Shown: positions 54,079 through 62,304 of the stretch, piece after piece
Layout: each line of letters starts with the position of its first letter
How positions within the stretch are numbered: the first letter of the stretch is position 1
NCBI RefSeq assembly: GCF_025751535.1
Contig: NZ_JAOWLC010000001.1
Location: forward strand, 124,001 to 188,000
DNA length: 64,000 bases
From: Lentibacter sp. XHP0401
Lineage (GTDB): Bacteria > Pseudomonadota > Alphaproteobacteria > Rhodobacterales > Rhodobacteraceae
Direction: 5' to 3'
Notes under the pieces: generated by a model
The model's input: only the letters and a program-made list of their open reading frames with translations
The model's database searches: none
Told to the model about the DNA's origin: nothing
Program-made: the position numbers and the translations under genes

Positions 54079-54555
54079 TCAGGTTTTTCGGCGGATCCCC
54101 ATCGGGCGGCCTACGAAATCCGGTACCGAAAGTTTGGCGTGTTCGGCCTGCATGGACCGGAACGATGCCAGAATATCTTCTGGCATCGGAGCTACGCGGG
54201 GGCCTGACTGATCAATATGCAGGCAAATCCCCTCGCCACCTGCCGAGCGCCAGCCATCTTCGTGAATGAGCTCCTGGCAGAAGTGAATGCGCTTCTCGTC
54301 CATGTCGAGGATTTGAAAGGTCGAGCACAGGCGCTCACCTTCATGAACTTCGCGAAAATAATGCATGTGGTATTCGGCAGAATAGGTCGTGAAACCAGTG
54401 CGCTTGAGGTAGTCGCCGCCAAGGCCAATCTCTTGCCATAGCGCATCTACACCATTGTCCATCAGCACGTTGTAATACGCCATATTGAGGTGACCGTTGA
54501 AGTCGATCCATTCGGGACGCACTGTCATCAACTCGGAGGTAAAAGGCTTTGTCAT
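54079..54555 (-). CDS. Hotdog-fold acyl-CoA thioesterase (4HBT family)
   Basis: A 158-residue thioesterase. The 4HBT catalytic region is PEWIDFNGHLNMAYYNVLMD (Asp, Gly-His, Asn), followed by YSAEYHMHYFREVHEG. The pattern resembles the thioesterase group seen in carnitine/betainyl-CoA gene sets, but no such genes are nearby. The ATG at 54555 was chosen because residues upstream lack family character. It follows gatB by 7 bp on the same strand. Confidence 0.86.
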   Translation of the reverse strand: MTKPFTSELMTVRPEWIDFNGHLNMAYYNVLMDNGVDALWQEIGLGGDYLKRTGFTTYSAEYHMHYFREVHEGERLCSTFQILDMDEKRIHFCQELIHEDGWRSAGGEGICLHIDQSGPRVAPMPEDILASFRSMQAEHAKLSVPDFVGRPMGIRRKT

Positions 54556-54562
54556 AATGCGT

Positions 54563-56077
54563 TCAGCCACCCAATTTGGCTTGGACCAGATCATTCACGG
54601 CTTTCGGATTGGCTTTGCCACCGGTGGCTTTCATGACCTGTCCGACAAACCAGCCAGCGAGCTTGGGGTTTTCACGGGCTTTCTCGACTTGCGCGGGATT
54701 GGCAGCAATGATCTCGTCAAGCGCGGTTTCGATTGCGCCTGTGTCTGTCACCTGTTTCATGCCACGTGCTTCGACGATCTCGGCGGGGTCCCCGCCTTCG
54801 GTGTAGACAATCTCGAAAAGGTCTTTGGCGATTTTGCCAGAAATCGTGTCGGCTGCGATGAGGTCGATGATACCGCCAAGTTGGGCAGGGGAGACGGGGC
54901 TTTCGCTGATGTCTTTGTCACCGTCTTTTTTGAGGCGACCGAAGAGTTCGTTGATCACCCAGTTGGCGGCGATTTTGCCATCACGGCCCGTGGCGACATC
55001 TTCAAAGTAGCTCGCGTTTTGCACTTCGGCGGTTAGAACCGAGGCGTCGTATTCTGTGAGTCCGTAGTCAGACATGAAGCGTGCGCGTTTGGCATCGGGC
55101 AGTTCAGGCAAGCTGGCTGCGATATCATCGACCCATGATTGCTCGATTTCGAGCGGCATCAGGTCAGGATCAGGGAAATAGCGGTAATCATGCGCTTCTT
55201 CTTTGGAGCGCATGGAGCGGGTCTCGCCTTTGTCCGGATCATAAAGGCGAGTTTCCTGAACAATTTCACCGCCTTCTTCGAGAATTTTGATCTGACGGCG
55301 CGCTTCATAGTCGATGGCTTGCTGGATAAAGCGCATCGAGTTCATGTTCTTGATTTCGCAACGTGTGCCGAGGTGGCTGAAGTCCTGCGTTTCCATGTAT
55401 TTCTCATACTGGCCTGCGCGACAGACCGAGACATTCACATCGGCACGCAGGTTGCCGTTTTGCATGTTGCCATCACATGTTCCAAGATAGCGCAGGATCT
55501 GGCGCAGCTTGACCACATAGGCCGCAGCCTCCTCAGGCCCGCGAATATCGGGGCGCGAGACGATTTCCATGAGGGCAACGCCTGTGCGGTTGAGATCGAC
55601 GAACGACATGTTCGGGTCCATGTCGTGGATGGATTTGCCAGCGTCTTGCTCAAGGTGAATACGCTCGACGCGTACGAGGCGTGCGACACCGGGAGCCATA
55701 TCCACAAGAATTTCGCCTTCGCCCACGATCGGTTCGTAGAGCTGGCTGATTTGGTAGCCTTGCGGCAAGTCGGGATAAAAATAGTTCTTGCGGTCAAACG
55801 CGGATTTGAGGTGAATTTCGGCCTTAAGGCCCAAACCCGTGCGCACAGCTTGCTCGACGCAGAATTCGTTGATCACAGGGAGCATTCCCGGCATAGCGGC
55901 GTCAACGAAGGCGACGTTGGAGTTTGGCTCGGCACCAAACTTGGTGGAAGCGCCGGAAAAGAGCTTGGCCTTGGAGCTGACCTGCGCATGGACTTCCATG
56001 CCGATCACCAGCTCCCAGTCATATTTTGCACCGGCAATCACTTTTGGCTGCGGTGTTTCATAGGCCAGATCGAGCAT
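54563..56077 (-). CDS. gatB: Asp-tRNA(Asn)/Glu-tRNA(Gln) amidotransferase subunit B
   Basis: A 504-residue subunit of GatCAB, which amidates misacylated Glu-tRNA-Gln or Asp-tRNA-Asn. N-terminal [36 protein letters not shown] and RADVNVSVC are family signatures. The C-terminal YqeY-like tail (about 360-504) binds tRNA. Of two ATGs, 56077 has AAGGA at good spacing; 56086 overlaps it. Presence of GatB implies indirect tRNA aminoacylation. gatA and gatC are not in the window. Confidence 0.96.
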   Translation of the reverse strand: MLDLAYETPQPKVIAGAKYDWELVIGMEVHAQVSSKAKLFSGASTKFGAEPNSNVAFVDAAMPGMLPVINEFCVEQAVRTGLGLKAEIHLKSAFDRKNYFYPDLPQGYQISQLYEPIVGEGEILVDMAPGVARLVRVERIHLEQDAGKSIHDMDPNMSFVDLNRTGVALMEIVSRPDIRGPEEAAAYVVKLRQILRYLGTCDGNMQNGNLRADVNVSVCRAGQYEKYMETQDFSHLGTRCEIKNMNSMRFIQQAIDYEARRQIKILEEGGEIVQETRLYDPDKGETRSMRSKEEAHDYRYFPDPDLMPLEIEQSWVDDIAASLPELPDAKRARFMSDYGLTEYDASVLTAEVQNASYFEDVATGRDGKIAANWVINELFGRLKKDGDKDISESPVSPAQLGGIIDLIAADTISGKIAKDLFEIVYTEGGDPAEIVEARGMKQVTDTGAIETALDEIIAANPAQVEKARENPKLAGWFVGQVMKATGGKANPKAVNDLVQAKLGG

Positions 56078-56164
56078 CGCCCTCATCCTTTATACATTTG
56101 TGCAAAGTCGAGGTGCGTTTTAGGCCAGCCAAAGAGGCGGGGCAAGGGGGAGTTCCGCCAGTAT

Positions 56165-57451
56165 CTAGCCTTGAGGAGAAAGCGTCAGCCCGTCTTTGCT
56201 GAAATCGAGGATTTTGCCACTGATGATATCGCTTTTGAAATGGATGGCGATTGCGTTGAGGGCTGTATCGCGTCCTTTGCGTAAAAGCGCGCCGCGTGGT
56301 GGCAGATATGTGCCCAGATCGGGACCAAGGTCGGCTTCAGCCCAGAGAAGCGGGTGAAGTTCGCGCAGGTTTTCGCGCAGGATATGGTCAAACATTGAAT
56401 GAATTTCGCGGCGCACATCTCGTACAACGTCGGGAGCTTCAACAGGCGTGCGGGCCGGTGACATGGTAATACCAGTATAGGCCGCAAGCAAGTTGGCAAT
56501 GTGTTGGTCGGGTTGCAAGTAGAGGATATCACGCAGGCCATCGACGAAGAAATCAACATCAAGCGCGCGGGATGCGCCCTGATCAACGCGCAGAGCGTCA
56601 AGAAAAACCCAAGTATAGCCGCCATTGCCCCAGACAGAACTGCAACGCGCGGCGGTACGGCGGGCCTCAAGTTCTAGCGCGTCATAAGTGCCAAACCAAC
56701 GCGGCAGCAGGAAGTTGCCAAGGCTGCGCATAGGAGCCGTGTTGACAGGGTTTAGATCAATCAGGCGCTCGTAAGCATCGGCGATGTGCATTGCGGGCTT
56801 CGGCTTGGCCACAACCAGAGCACATTGTGCCGCGGCCAGAAGGGGAGAGGCCAAGGCTGTGCGTGAGAAGCAGCCGAGAATGTCTGAAGCACGCTCAAAA
56901 TGGGCGTGAAACAGGGCAAGATTGCGCTCGGGGATTTCGTGAGACCAGTTGGAGCCGCGCCATGACCAGCCAATATCCATGTGGGACTGGGCAACAATCT
57001 CGGCAATGGCATAATCATCGGGAAACTCGGCCAATACGTCTTCGAGCGCTTCAATCCCTTGCAAGCCAGGAGTGAAACCGTCAGCTATGGCGTGTTCTGT
57101 TGCTAGCACCACATCGGTGCGCGCGCCGAGGCTCAGGAGATCGGCGTGCGGCATGCCGCAATGGGTTGCGGCTTTGCGATTGTCCGCCGCGCGTATCAGG
57201 CGGCTGAGTTCTTCCCAACGTTCCTGGCGAGCGAGAAACTGTCCTTTGTCCTGCACTCGCACGCGCGTGCTTTCTTCTGGAGGCTCCGAAGCTGTCGGGA
57301 TGAGCAGTTGCTCCTGTATCCGGCTTGCCAGTTGGCGCGGAGCACTTCTTTCTTCGGAGGCGGCTTGGGCCGCACGCTTCGCGCGAGGGATCCGAACGAG
57401 ATTGTCGCGGGCCTGTGCTGCAAGTTCCGGAAGATTGGACAGAAGAGCCAT
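56165..57451 (-). CDS. Hypothetical protein, helical, function unknown
   Basis: A 428-residue protein without recognised domain. The first 75 residues are basic and Ala/Arg/Glu-rich. The middle and end are helical with Trp-rich patches (WSWRGSNWSHEIPERN, FLLPRWFGTYDALELEARRT) and repeated LxxxYERLIDLNP-like stretches suggestive of a divergent TPR-type fold. There is no signal peptide or membrane helix. It is divergent from the lytic-transglycosylase-like gene and lies 87 bp before gatB on the same strand. Confidence 0.7.
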   Translation of the reverse strand: MALLSNLPELAAQARDNLVRIPRAKRAAQAASEERSAPRQLASRIQEQLLIPTASEPPEESTRVRVQDKGQFLARQERWEELSRLIRAADNRKAATHCGMPHADLLSLGARTDVVLATEHAIADGFTPGLQGIEALEDVLAEFPDDYAIAEIVAQSHMDIGWSWRGSNWSHEIPERNLALFHAHFERASDILGCFSRTALASPLLAAAQCALVVAKPKPAMHIADAYERLIDLNPVNTAPMRSLGNFLLPRWFGTYDALELEARRTAARCSSVWGNGGYTWVFLDALRVDQGASRALDVDFFVDGLRDILYLQPDQHIANLLAAYTGITMSPARTPVEAPDVVRDVRREIHSMFDHILRENLRELHPLLWAEADLGPDLGTYLPPRGALLRKGRDTALNAIAIHFKSDIISGKILDFSKDGLTLSPQG

Positions 57452-57636
57452 GTTTGATTCGTTCCTTATTCAGGCCCTCTTTTTGGTTGAGCATTCGGGC
57501 TAAAAGACGACAATTAAGCGATGAACCTTGGGAAAAACGGGCCAGATTTGGTGAAATGTCGCCGACCGCGAAACAATGGGGCTTCTGGGCGCGAAACGTT
57601 TGCATAAGGACAGTTAATCGGCTTATCTGCTGCGGG

Positions 57637-58590
57637 ATGTTTAGTCTGCTGCGCCATAAACTCGTGTTTGCGGCTCTTTTGCTTGTTACAAGTAAGGGAG
57701 CTGTTCTGGCGTCTGAGACGGCTTCAGCCGAGGCCGCCGCTGCACAGATTGCTGCGCAAGCGCTTGAGGTTTTAACCCAAGATTCACTTGGTCGTGCGCC
57801 ACAGGCGATGACAGAATCCTCGTCTGAGGAGGCAACTGGCGAACTTGTGGCGATGAAGCCTGAAGCTATGGACGAAGACGTAAGCCCGCCGGGAGCAGAG
57901 TTTGCCAAAATCCGCCCCAAGGCGCGCAAGGCGTCTTACAGCTCTGCCGCCGAGGCACGGTTGTCGCGGATTAGGCCCAAAGGACGGCCCTATGAATTTG
58001 TGCTGCCCAACACTCGTTGGGAGCACCGCCCCGGCAATGAGAAGTGGACGCATGTGGCCATGAAGGCAGTTTTGTCGCACGGCAAACCGTTGACCAGGAC
58101 GGTGCCGTCCGATTACCGCGAGTGGTGCCCTGCTTATGCAGAGAATGACGAGTTTCGCCGTGCAATGTTTTGGGTCGGGTTTATGTCGGCTTTGGCCAAG
58201 CATGAAAGCACCTATCGCGCCGATGCTGTTGGCGGAGGCGGGCTTTGGTACGGGCTGCTTCAAATTTTGCCGTCAACGGCACGGCTTTATAAGTGTCAGG
58301 CCAAGACGGGTGAAGCCCTCAAGGATGGCGGCCTAAATCTGAGCTGTGCGACGCGCATCATGAGTAAAACCGTTGCGCGTGACCAAGTGATTCACGGATT
58401 TTACCCCAACAAAAAGCGTAAATATCAAGGTGTAACTCAAGATTGGGGGCCGATGCACTCCTCGAGTAAGCGTGCAGAAATGGCCGCTTGGACCCGTAAA
58501 CAAGCCTATTGTGTGTCTCATAAGACGCTTCGGCCAAAGCTGCGCCCTGATAATAGCCCGGTGCAAAAAAAGGCTAAGACTTCGATCTAG
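57637..58590 (+). CDS. Exported lytic transglycosylase (SLT-like)
   Basis: A 317-residue protein. A signal peptide (about 1-26, ending LAS) is followed by an Ala/Glu-rich region and a basic linker. A lysozyme-like SLT domain (about 165-290) follows, with the catalytic glutamate Glu190 in ALAKHESTYRADA and GLLQILPSTARLY. Three cysteines (164, 221, 236) could form disulfides. The ATG at 57637 begins the signal peptide; an earlier in-frame ATG at 57559 is possible. It would cleave peptidoglycan in the periplasm. It overlaps the convergent gene by 4 bp. Confidence 0.83.
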   Translation: MFSLLRHKLVFAALLLVTSKGAVLASETASAEAAAAQIAAQALEVLTQDSLGRAPQAMTESSSEEATGELVAMKPEAMDEDVSPPGAEFAKIRPKARKASYSSAAEARLSRIRPKGRPYEFVLPNTRWEHRPGNEKWTHVAMKAVLSHGKPLTRTVPSDYREWCPAYAENDEFRRAMFWVGFMSALAKHESTYRADAVGGGGLWYGLLQILPSTARLYKCQAKTGEALKDGGLNLSCATRIMSKTVARDQVIHGFYPNKKRKYQGVTQDWGPMHSSSKRAEMAAWTRKQAYCVSHKTLRPKLRPDNSPVQKKAKTSI

Positions 58591-59021
58591 CCAATCAGTG
58601 AGAAATGGTGCCGCTCGGTTTTTATTCCGAGCTTTTGAAAGGCATCTTCCAGTGCTTCATGGGGCGGGGTACAGGCATGGGGCAGGCGCAGCTTACGGTT
58701 ATCCTTGAGAAAAAGTGTGACCTTGACGGAAAGATCGAGCCGCGTGTCAAACCTAGCGCGCAAAATGAGGAGCGGCGGGATGGCGTCATTGATCGCGGGC
58801 GTGCTCCAGCGCATCTGATTTTCTGTCAGTTCAAATGTGCTGACAGGATTTGACCAAGCTTCCCAAAGCGCTGGCAAAGTGAAAAGGGCAAAGAAGGCTG
58901 CGATAAAAGGGCTGAGGTCAATCAAAAAGACCAGAGTGACAAGCGTGCCGTAAACGCCAGCAAGCGTTAGAAGTGCTGCGCGTGAGCGCCCATAGCTCGT
59001 GTGCCTCAGCGGCAAGTTCAT
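58587..59021 (-). CDS. Membrane protein with C-terminal PH-like region, unknown function
   Basis: A 144-residue protein with two adjacent hydrophobic segments (about 16-52). A beta-rich C-terminal part follows (about 62-140: FELTENQMRWSTP, LDLSVKVTLFLKDNRKLRL), with the feel of a bacterial PH domain. No family assignment is firm. It overlaps the preceding 176-residue gene by 4 bp, forming a pepN / 176-aa / 144-aa minus-strand operon. Confidence 0.65.
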   Translation of the reverse strand: MNLPLRHTSYGRSRAALLTLAGVYGTLVTLVFLIDLSPFIAAFFALFTLPALWEAWSNPVSTFELTENQMRWSTPAINDAIPPLLILRARFDTRLDLSVKVTLFLKDNRKLRLPHACTPPHEALEDAFQKLGIKTERHHFSLIG

Positions 59022-59548
59022 TTGATACGGAAAGCGCGCTTTACATCATCGAGCGCTTCAGTTTGCTTGAGGTTGAGCCCGCCTGAAGACGATTTTGCGA
59101 CCGTGTTACTGACAAGCGCAAGGAGCGGGCTGAGACCTTGCGGGTCAAGGCGGTAAAGCTTGCGGCATAGCCGCGAGATGGCAGCATCGGCCCCGCCACA
59201 TTCCGACACCATCCAGCGGCCCAGAATGCAGAGTTCATCTGCGTCGGCCTTGCTGACTTTGAGCGTTTCTGTCATCTCCCAAGCCAGTGCTTCGCGTTGG
59301 TCCGATGTGGGCAGATCATCCAGCTCGAGAAAAGCCGAGGCAATACCGGAAATAGCGATGTTGGGCTCCTCGATGCTTTCGGCGGGATGCAGATTGGTTT
59401 GCCTTCGAAAACCGAAACGGCGGGCAGCGAGCCGCACATCATTGGCTACATCGAACAATTCTACAGCCGCGTTAGAGGCGTTGCGCGCCCTGAGAATGAA
59501 AAAGAGAAGGCCGGTTATTGCAGCGACAACAGCGAGGATGACGGGCAT
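59018..59548 (-). CDS. Hypothetical single-pass membrane protein
   Basis: A 176-residue protein: an N-terminal membrane anchor (about 2-20), then a soluble helical domain containing DLPTSDQREALAWEMTETLK and ELCILGRWMVSECGG. A TerB-like tellurite-resistance fold is conceivable from the helical pattern but is not supported by a clear motif. It follows pepN by 5 bp and overlaps the next gene by 4 bp. Confidence 0.65.
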   Translation of the reverse strand: MPVILAVVAAITGLLFFILRARNASNAAVELFDVANDVRLAARRFGFRRQTNLHPAESIEEPNIAISGIASAFLELDDLPTSDQREALAWEMTETLKVSKADADELCILGRWMVSECGGADAAISRLCRKLYRLDPQGLSPLLALVSNTVAKSSSGGLNLKQTEALDDVKRAFRIK

Positions 59549-59553
59549 GAACG

Positions 59554-62106
59554 TTAATCTTTCAAAATACGGGTAACCATTTCTTCAGTATCGCGGCTGA
59601 GACCTTTTGTGGCAAGGATACGTTCCAGCTGTGCTTTGGCAAGTGTGCTGTGGGGCGCGTCATAGCGCGCATAGGTTTGGTAAGCAGCACACATGCGGGC
59701 GGTTGTTTGCGGGTTGATCGCATCAAGCTTGATAAGCCAGTCTGCCAATAGCGCATAACCTTTGCCGGATGCATGGTGAAAGCCCGCGTGGTTCATTGCC
59801 AATGCCCCAAAGACTGCGCGGAAGCGGTTGGGGTTTTTCATGTCAAAAAGCGGGTGGGTGGTTAGGGATTGGGCCACCAGTGCGGCTTTTTCTGGTGCTG
59901 CAAATGCGACTTGGGTTGAAAACCACTTGTCCATGACAAGCCTATCGCCTTTCCACTGCTCAAAAAAAGCGAGAGTTTCTTGGGAGCCTGTGTCTTGTGC
60001 AAGCAGTGCGTTGAGTGCGGCAAGTTGTTGGGTCATGTTGTCTGCCGCGCTAAACTGTGCGCGTGCTCGTGTGCCACCGTCCATCCGCGTGATCATGGAT
60101 AGAATGCGTGCATTGAAAGCGCGTTTTCCTGCGCCCTCTGCATCAGGTGTATAGGGGCCACTCAAAGTGCTGTCCGCATAGAGGCGTGGGAGGCTATCGG
60201 CGAGATGATGGGCTAGGCTCTGGGCCATTGTTTCGCTGGCGTCATAGATCGCCTGAGGATCGGGGGTATTTCCAATGCTGTGCAACTCCTGCGCGAGATC
60301 ATCCTGCCCGACGGATTGCAAAACGAGCGCGCGGAAGGCTGGCTCAAGGCTGTCATCGCGCGCCACACGGGCCGCGGCATCGAGAAATGCGCTGTCGGGC
60401 GCTGAGCCGGTAGTGATGCTTGCTATCAGGCTTGCGCGGCGCAGAGCTTGACCTGCTTCCCATTTATTGAACGGGTCGGTGTCATGCGCCAGAAGGAAGG
60501 CGCGTTCAGTGTTGCTGGTTTCTCGCTCGAGGATAACAGGCGCCGAAAAATCACGCAATATTGATGGGATAGGCTTTGAAGTTAATCCATCAAATGAAAA
60601 TTTTTGCTGGCGCTTGGTCACCTCCAGCACGGTTGTTGGCTGCACCTCGTCGCCATTTGGGCCGAGCAATCCTAGGGCGATTGGAATGACGCGCGGCTTC
60701 TTTTGCTTCTGGCCGGGCGTTGGTGGTGTTTCTTGTTTGAAAGTAAGGGTATAGCGTCCATTCTTGAACTTCTCTTTTACCTTAAGACGTGGTGTGCCTG
60801 CTGACGTATACCAACGCTTGAAACGTTTAAGGCTGCGCCCGGTGACGTCTTCAAAAACTTTAAGCCAGTCTTCAATCGTGGCAGCGTCGCCATCGTGGCG
60901 GGTGAAGTAGAGGTCGAGCGCTTTGTAGTAATCCTGATCGCCCACAAGACGCTTGAGCATGCCGATGATCTCGGCCCCTTTTTCATAGACGGTGGCGGTG
61001 TAGAAGTTGTTGATTTCGACAAAGCTGTCAGGCCGCACCGGGTGTGCCAGCGGGCCGCCATCTTCGCGGAACTGGCGCCCGCGCAGGTCAATCACATCGT
61101 GGATGCGTTTGACGGGGGCGGAGCGCATATCGGCGGTAAACTGGCTGTCACGGTAAACGGTGAGGCCTTCTTTGAGGCAGAGCTGGAACCAGTCGCGGCA
61201 GGTGATGCGGTTGCCTGTCCAGTTGTGGAAATATTCATGCGCAATGATTGCTTCAATGCGCTCGAAGTTGTCGTCTGTGCTGGTTTCAGGGGATGCCAGA
61301 ACGCAGGAAGAGTTGAAAATGTTGAGGCCTTTGTTTTCCATGGCGCCCATGTTGAAATCATCAACCGCAACGATGTTGAAGATGTCGAGGTCATACTCGC
61401 GGCCATAGACCTTCTCGTCCCAGAGCATCGAGGCTTTCAGAGCCTGCATCCCGAAAGCACACTTGCCTTCGTCGCCTTTACGGACCCAGATGTTGAGTTC
61501 GATATCCTTGCCCGAACGGGTCGTGAAGCTGTCGGGGTGATTGACAAGATCACCCGCCACCAGCGCAAAGAGGTAAGCGGGCTTTGGCCAAGGGTCATGC
61601 CATTCTGCAAAGCCGTCGCCGTTTGAGCTTTTGTTGCCGTTGGAGAGAAGCACAGGCTCGCTCCCTTCAACGCGCACCGTAAAGGTGCTCATCACATCCG
61701 GGCGGTCGGGGTAAAAGGTGATCTTGCGAAAGCCCTCTGCCTCGCATTGGGTGCAATACATGCCGTTTGACATATAGAGCCCTTCAAGTGCTGTGTTGGT
61801 CTCGGGGCTTATCTCGACTTCGGCCTCAAACACGAAGCGGCCCGCTGGAGCTTCGACGGAAAGCCCCTCGGCCGAAAGGTCCGGTGCGCAGGGCTGCCCG
61901 TTGATCATTGCGCTTACGAGTTTGAGGTTTTCACCATTCAAGAAGAAGTTTTGCATAGGCGCATCAGGATTGGGGGCAAATGTAATGCGGCTGATGACAC
62001 GCGTTTCTGTCGGATGCAGGCGGAAAGTCAGGTGCACGTTTTCCACGATCCAGCCGAAAGGCGTGTAATCCTTGAGGTAAATCGTTTCCGGGCTGGATTG
62101 TGTCAT
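59554..62106 (-). CDS. pepN: Aminopeptidase N (M1 family)
   Basis: Zinc aminopeptidase of 850 residues, the cytoplasmic proteobacterial type. The exopeptidase motif is GAMENKGLN, and the zinc site is HEYFHNW with the third ligand in CLKEGLTVYRDSQF. N-terminal beta domains and a long C-terminal helical domain are the expected size. It is first of a three-gene minus-strand operon with two small hypothetical genes. The start at 62106 matches the family N-terminus. Confidence 0.96.
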   Translation of the reverse strand: MTQSSPETIYLKDYTPFGWIVENVHLTFRLHPTETRVISRITFAPNPDAPMQNFFLNGENLKLVSAMINGQPCAPDLSAEGLSVEAPAGRFVFEAEVEISPETNTALEGLYMSNGMYCTQCEAEGFRKITFYPDRPDVMSTFTVRVEGSEPVLLSNGNKSSNGDGFAEWHDPWPKPAYLFALVAGDLVNHPDSFTTRSGKDIELNIWVRKGDEGKCAFGMQALKASMLWDEKVYGREYDLDIFNIVAVDDFNMGAMENKGLNIFNSSCVLASPETSTDDNFERIEAIIAHEYFHNWTGNRITCRDWFQLCLKEGLTVYRDSQFTADMRSAPVKRIHDVIDLRGRQFREDGGPLAHPVRPDSFVEINNFYTATVYEKGAEIIGMLKRLVGDQDYYKALDLYFTRHDGDAATIEDWLKVFEDVTGRSLKRFKRWYTSAGTPRLKVKEKFKNGRYTLTFKQETPPTPGQKQKKPRVIPIALGLLGPNGDEVQPTTVLEVTKRQQKFSFDGLTSKPIPSILRDFSAPVILERETSNTERAFLLAHDTDPFNKWEAGQALRRASLIASITTGSAPDSAFLDAAARVARDDSLEPAFRALVLQSVGQDDLAQELHSIGNTPDPQAIYDASETMAQSLAHHLADSLPRLYADSTLSGPYTPDAEGAGKRAFNARILSMITRMDGGTRARAQFSAADNMTQQLAALNALLAQDTGSQETLAFFEQWKGDRLVMDKWFSTQVAFAAPEKAALVAQSLTTHPLFDMKNPNRFRAVFGALAMNHAGFHHASGKGYALLADWLIKLDAINPQTTARMCAAYQTYARYDAPHSTLAKAQLERILATKGLSRDTEEMVTRILKD

Positions 62107-62124
62107 GGTGCTGTCCTTCTGGCT

Positions 62125-62289
62125 ATGTTGCGACGGTATGCGCCTGTGCTTGGGGCTTCAATAGGGGATCCCGCACCTTGGCAAATTGATTATCTTGAAA
62201 ATCCTGAAGGTTTTTATGGCCTTCTTGATCATCCGGAAGATTGCGCGCTCTCGCCTGTGCGCGTTACAATTGACAGGATAGAACTTTGA
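62125..62289 (+). CDS. Possible small protein (54 aa) upstream of malate synthase
   Basis: ATG at 62125 opens 54 codons with protein-like composition (PAPWQIDYLENPEGFYGLLD, then HPEDCALSPVRVTIDRIEL), ending 15 bp before the malate synthase start. The ribosome site is poor and no family was recognised, so it may be a leader ORF or a short real gene. Confidence 0.4.
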   Translation: MLRRYAPVLGASIGDPAPWQIDYLENPEGFYGLLDHPEDCALSPVRVTIDRIEL

Positions 62290-62304
62290 AAGCAGGGGCA
62301 TGGC

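Noticed and set aside
55139-56284. A 381-codon plus-strand open frame opposite gatB
   Set aside because: Antisense shadow of gatB; no recognisable motif.
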